Shown here piece by piece: positions 63,282 through 64,000 of a stretch of DNA of 64,000 nt. The number at the start of each line of letters is the position of its first letter. Positions within the stretch are counted from its first letter, which is position 1. Source of the DNA: Calliopsis andreniformis. Its lineage: Eukaryota; Arthropoda; Insecta; Hymenoptera; Andrenidae. The position numbers were made by a program, and so were the translations under genes. The notes under the pieces are model-generated. The model was not told the origin of the DNA, searched no databases, and saw only the letters and a list, made by a program, of their open reading frames with translations. Where the stretch lies: contig NW_027480570.1 of NCBI RefSeq assembly GCF_051401765.1, positions 992,001-1,056,000 of the forward strand. The letters are read 5' to 3'.

Positions 63282-64000
63282 AGTATTGAGCATTGAGGAT
63301 TGATGGTTGAGTATTGAGGATTGATGTCTGAGGGTTGTGTGTTGAATATTGAGGATCGAGGACTGAGGATTGAGGATAGAGGATTGAGGATTGAGGATTG
63401 AGGATTGAAGATTGAGCATTGATAATTGAATATTGAGGATTGAGGATTGAGGTTTGAGCATTGAGGACGAGGACTGACGGTTGAGGATTGAGGTTTGAGG
63501 ATTGAGGATTGAGGATTGAGGATTGAGGACTGAGGATAGAGGATTGAGGATTGAGCATTGAGGATTGAAGATTGATGACTGGGGATTGAGGATTGAAGAT
63601 TGAGGATTAAGGATTGAATATCTGGGTTTGAGGATCTAGGATTGGAGACCGATTATTGAGGATTGAAGATTGAGGATTGAGGATTGAGGATTGAGGATTG
63701 AGGATTGAGAATTGAGGATGAGGACTGAGGGTTGAGGATTGAGGTTTGAGGAATGAGGATTGAGGGTCGAGGATTGAGGATTGAGGATTGATCATTGAGG
63801 ATTGAGGATTGAGGATTAAGGATTGATGATTGGGGATTGAGGATCTAGGATTGGAGGTTGATTATTGAGGATTGAAGATTGAGGATTGAGGATTGAGGAT
63901 TGAGAATTGAGAATTGAGGATGGGGACTGAGGCTTGAGGATTGAGGTTTGAGGAATGAGGATTGAGGATTGAGGATTGAGGATTGGGGTTTGAAGATTGA

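Larger units (their letters stand above)
1..64000. repeat. Heptanucleotide satellite array, unit GAGGATT (+) / AATCCTC (-)
   Basis: Every line of the window reads as runs of GAGGATT with frequent one-base unit variants and occasional phase-breaking modules. Neither edge reaches flanking sequence, so the array is longer than the window. Orientation never switches: C-rich heptamers are absent from the + strand except for a short AATCCTGA stretch inside twelve class B modules. The G-rich strand is always +, giving extreme G/C skew. No stretch over about 30 bp is clearly unrelated to the unit. Array length and higher-order structure point to eukaryotic satellite DNA (inference). Confidence 0.97.
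61101..64000. repeat. Copy of 47.2-50.1 kb, cut by the window end
   Basis: Constant 13912-bp offset from 47.2-50.09 kb, with class A copies at 61203-61231 and 63253-63281 spaced 2050 bp like 47300/49350. It holds the third instance of the GGAGGTTG-to-GATTCAGG join near 62020. No flanking unique DNA is reached. Confidence 0.9.

Noticed and set aside
1..64000. Telomere or interstitial telomere array (the unit resembles the plant-type heptamer TTTAGGG)
   Set aside because: The unit in the same rotation is TTGAGGA, two bases different. TTTAGGA appears only as a rare point variant (near 8832), there are no TTTAGGG runs, and the higher-order structure is satellite-like.
1..64000. CRISPR array
   Set aside because: There are no unique spacers between conserved repeats; everything is one degenerate heptamer and its modules.
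1..64000. Bacterial short tandem heptamer repeats of the cyanobacterial kind
   Set aside because: Those are normally tens to hundreds of bases between genes. Here 64 kb holds no gene and shows higher-order organisation, which fits a eukaryotic satellite better; the organism remains unknown.
1..64000. A hidden functional gene system or RNA gene between repeat blocks
   Set aside because: No stretch longer than about 30 bp departs from the heptamer pattern, and no tRNA-, rRNA- or promoter-like sequence is visible on either strand.

Overview
The whole 64 kb window is one uninterrupted satellite-type array built on a 7-bp unit. The unit reads GAGGATT (in any rotation) on the + strand and AATCCTC on the - strand. 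I see no protein-coding gene, RNA gene, transposon, CRISPR array or single-copy sequence. The + strand is almost free of C, so the G-over-C skew has one sign from end to end. Units are often one-base variants (for example GAAGATT, GAGTATT, GAGAATT, GAGGTTT, GAGGACT, GGGGATT). Short phase-breaking modules recur among them, and these make long-range repeats recognisable by eye.

The many long - strand open frames are a by-product of the repeat. Seven bases read three times give 21 bases, so CAATCCT encodes the same seven-residue period (QSSILNP) in all three - strand frames with no stop. AGGATTG on the + strand gives a TGA in every frame. Apparent starts and stops on the - strand come only from unit variants (CAT on + gives ATG; TTA, CTA and TCA on + give stops).

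Above the heptamer there is a higher-order layer. A GAATTC-containing module occurs at least 37 times in two classes. Class A (25 copies) reads GAACCATGAGAATTC, with one GAAACATGA variant. Class B (12 copies) reads GAATCCTGAGAATTC and carries a perfect 7-bp inverted repeat with a 4-nt loop; a second GAATTC lies exactly 182 bp downstream in 11 of 12 copies and 175 bp in the other. These and other landmarks show nested segmental duplications: about 3.05 kb at 1-5020; 3.2 kb in tandem at 8241-14670; about 4.92 kb in 2.2 tandem copies at 18.86-29.5 kb; a left-type island at 29.5-33.05 kb copied from sequence like 2.1-3.56 kb and 6.0-7.95 kb; and a block beginning at 34.75 kb that returns at 53.78 kb, about 19 kb away, nearly unchanged. 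The right half uses a different set of marker variants from the left, as expected when an array is homogenised locally.

Layout: 1-18.85 kb is mostly left-type and mixed modules; 18.86-29.5 kb is the 4.9-kb higher-order repeat; 29.5-33.3 kb is the left-type island; 33.3-53.8 kb is right-type modules with several internal duplications; 53.8-64 kb is the second copy of the 34.75 kb block, with a jump to a copy of 47.2-50.1 kb.

Organism: an array of this length and structure fits a eukaryotic chromosome (satellite or heterochromatin-type DNA). Heptamer repeats also exist in bacteria such as cyanobacteria but are normally very short there. The sequence holds nothing that allows a closer placement. 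All alignments were done by eye from landmark offsets; identity is stated qualitatively.
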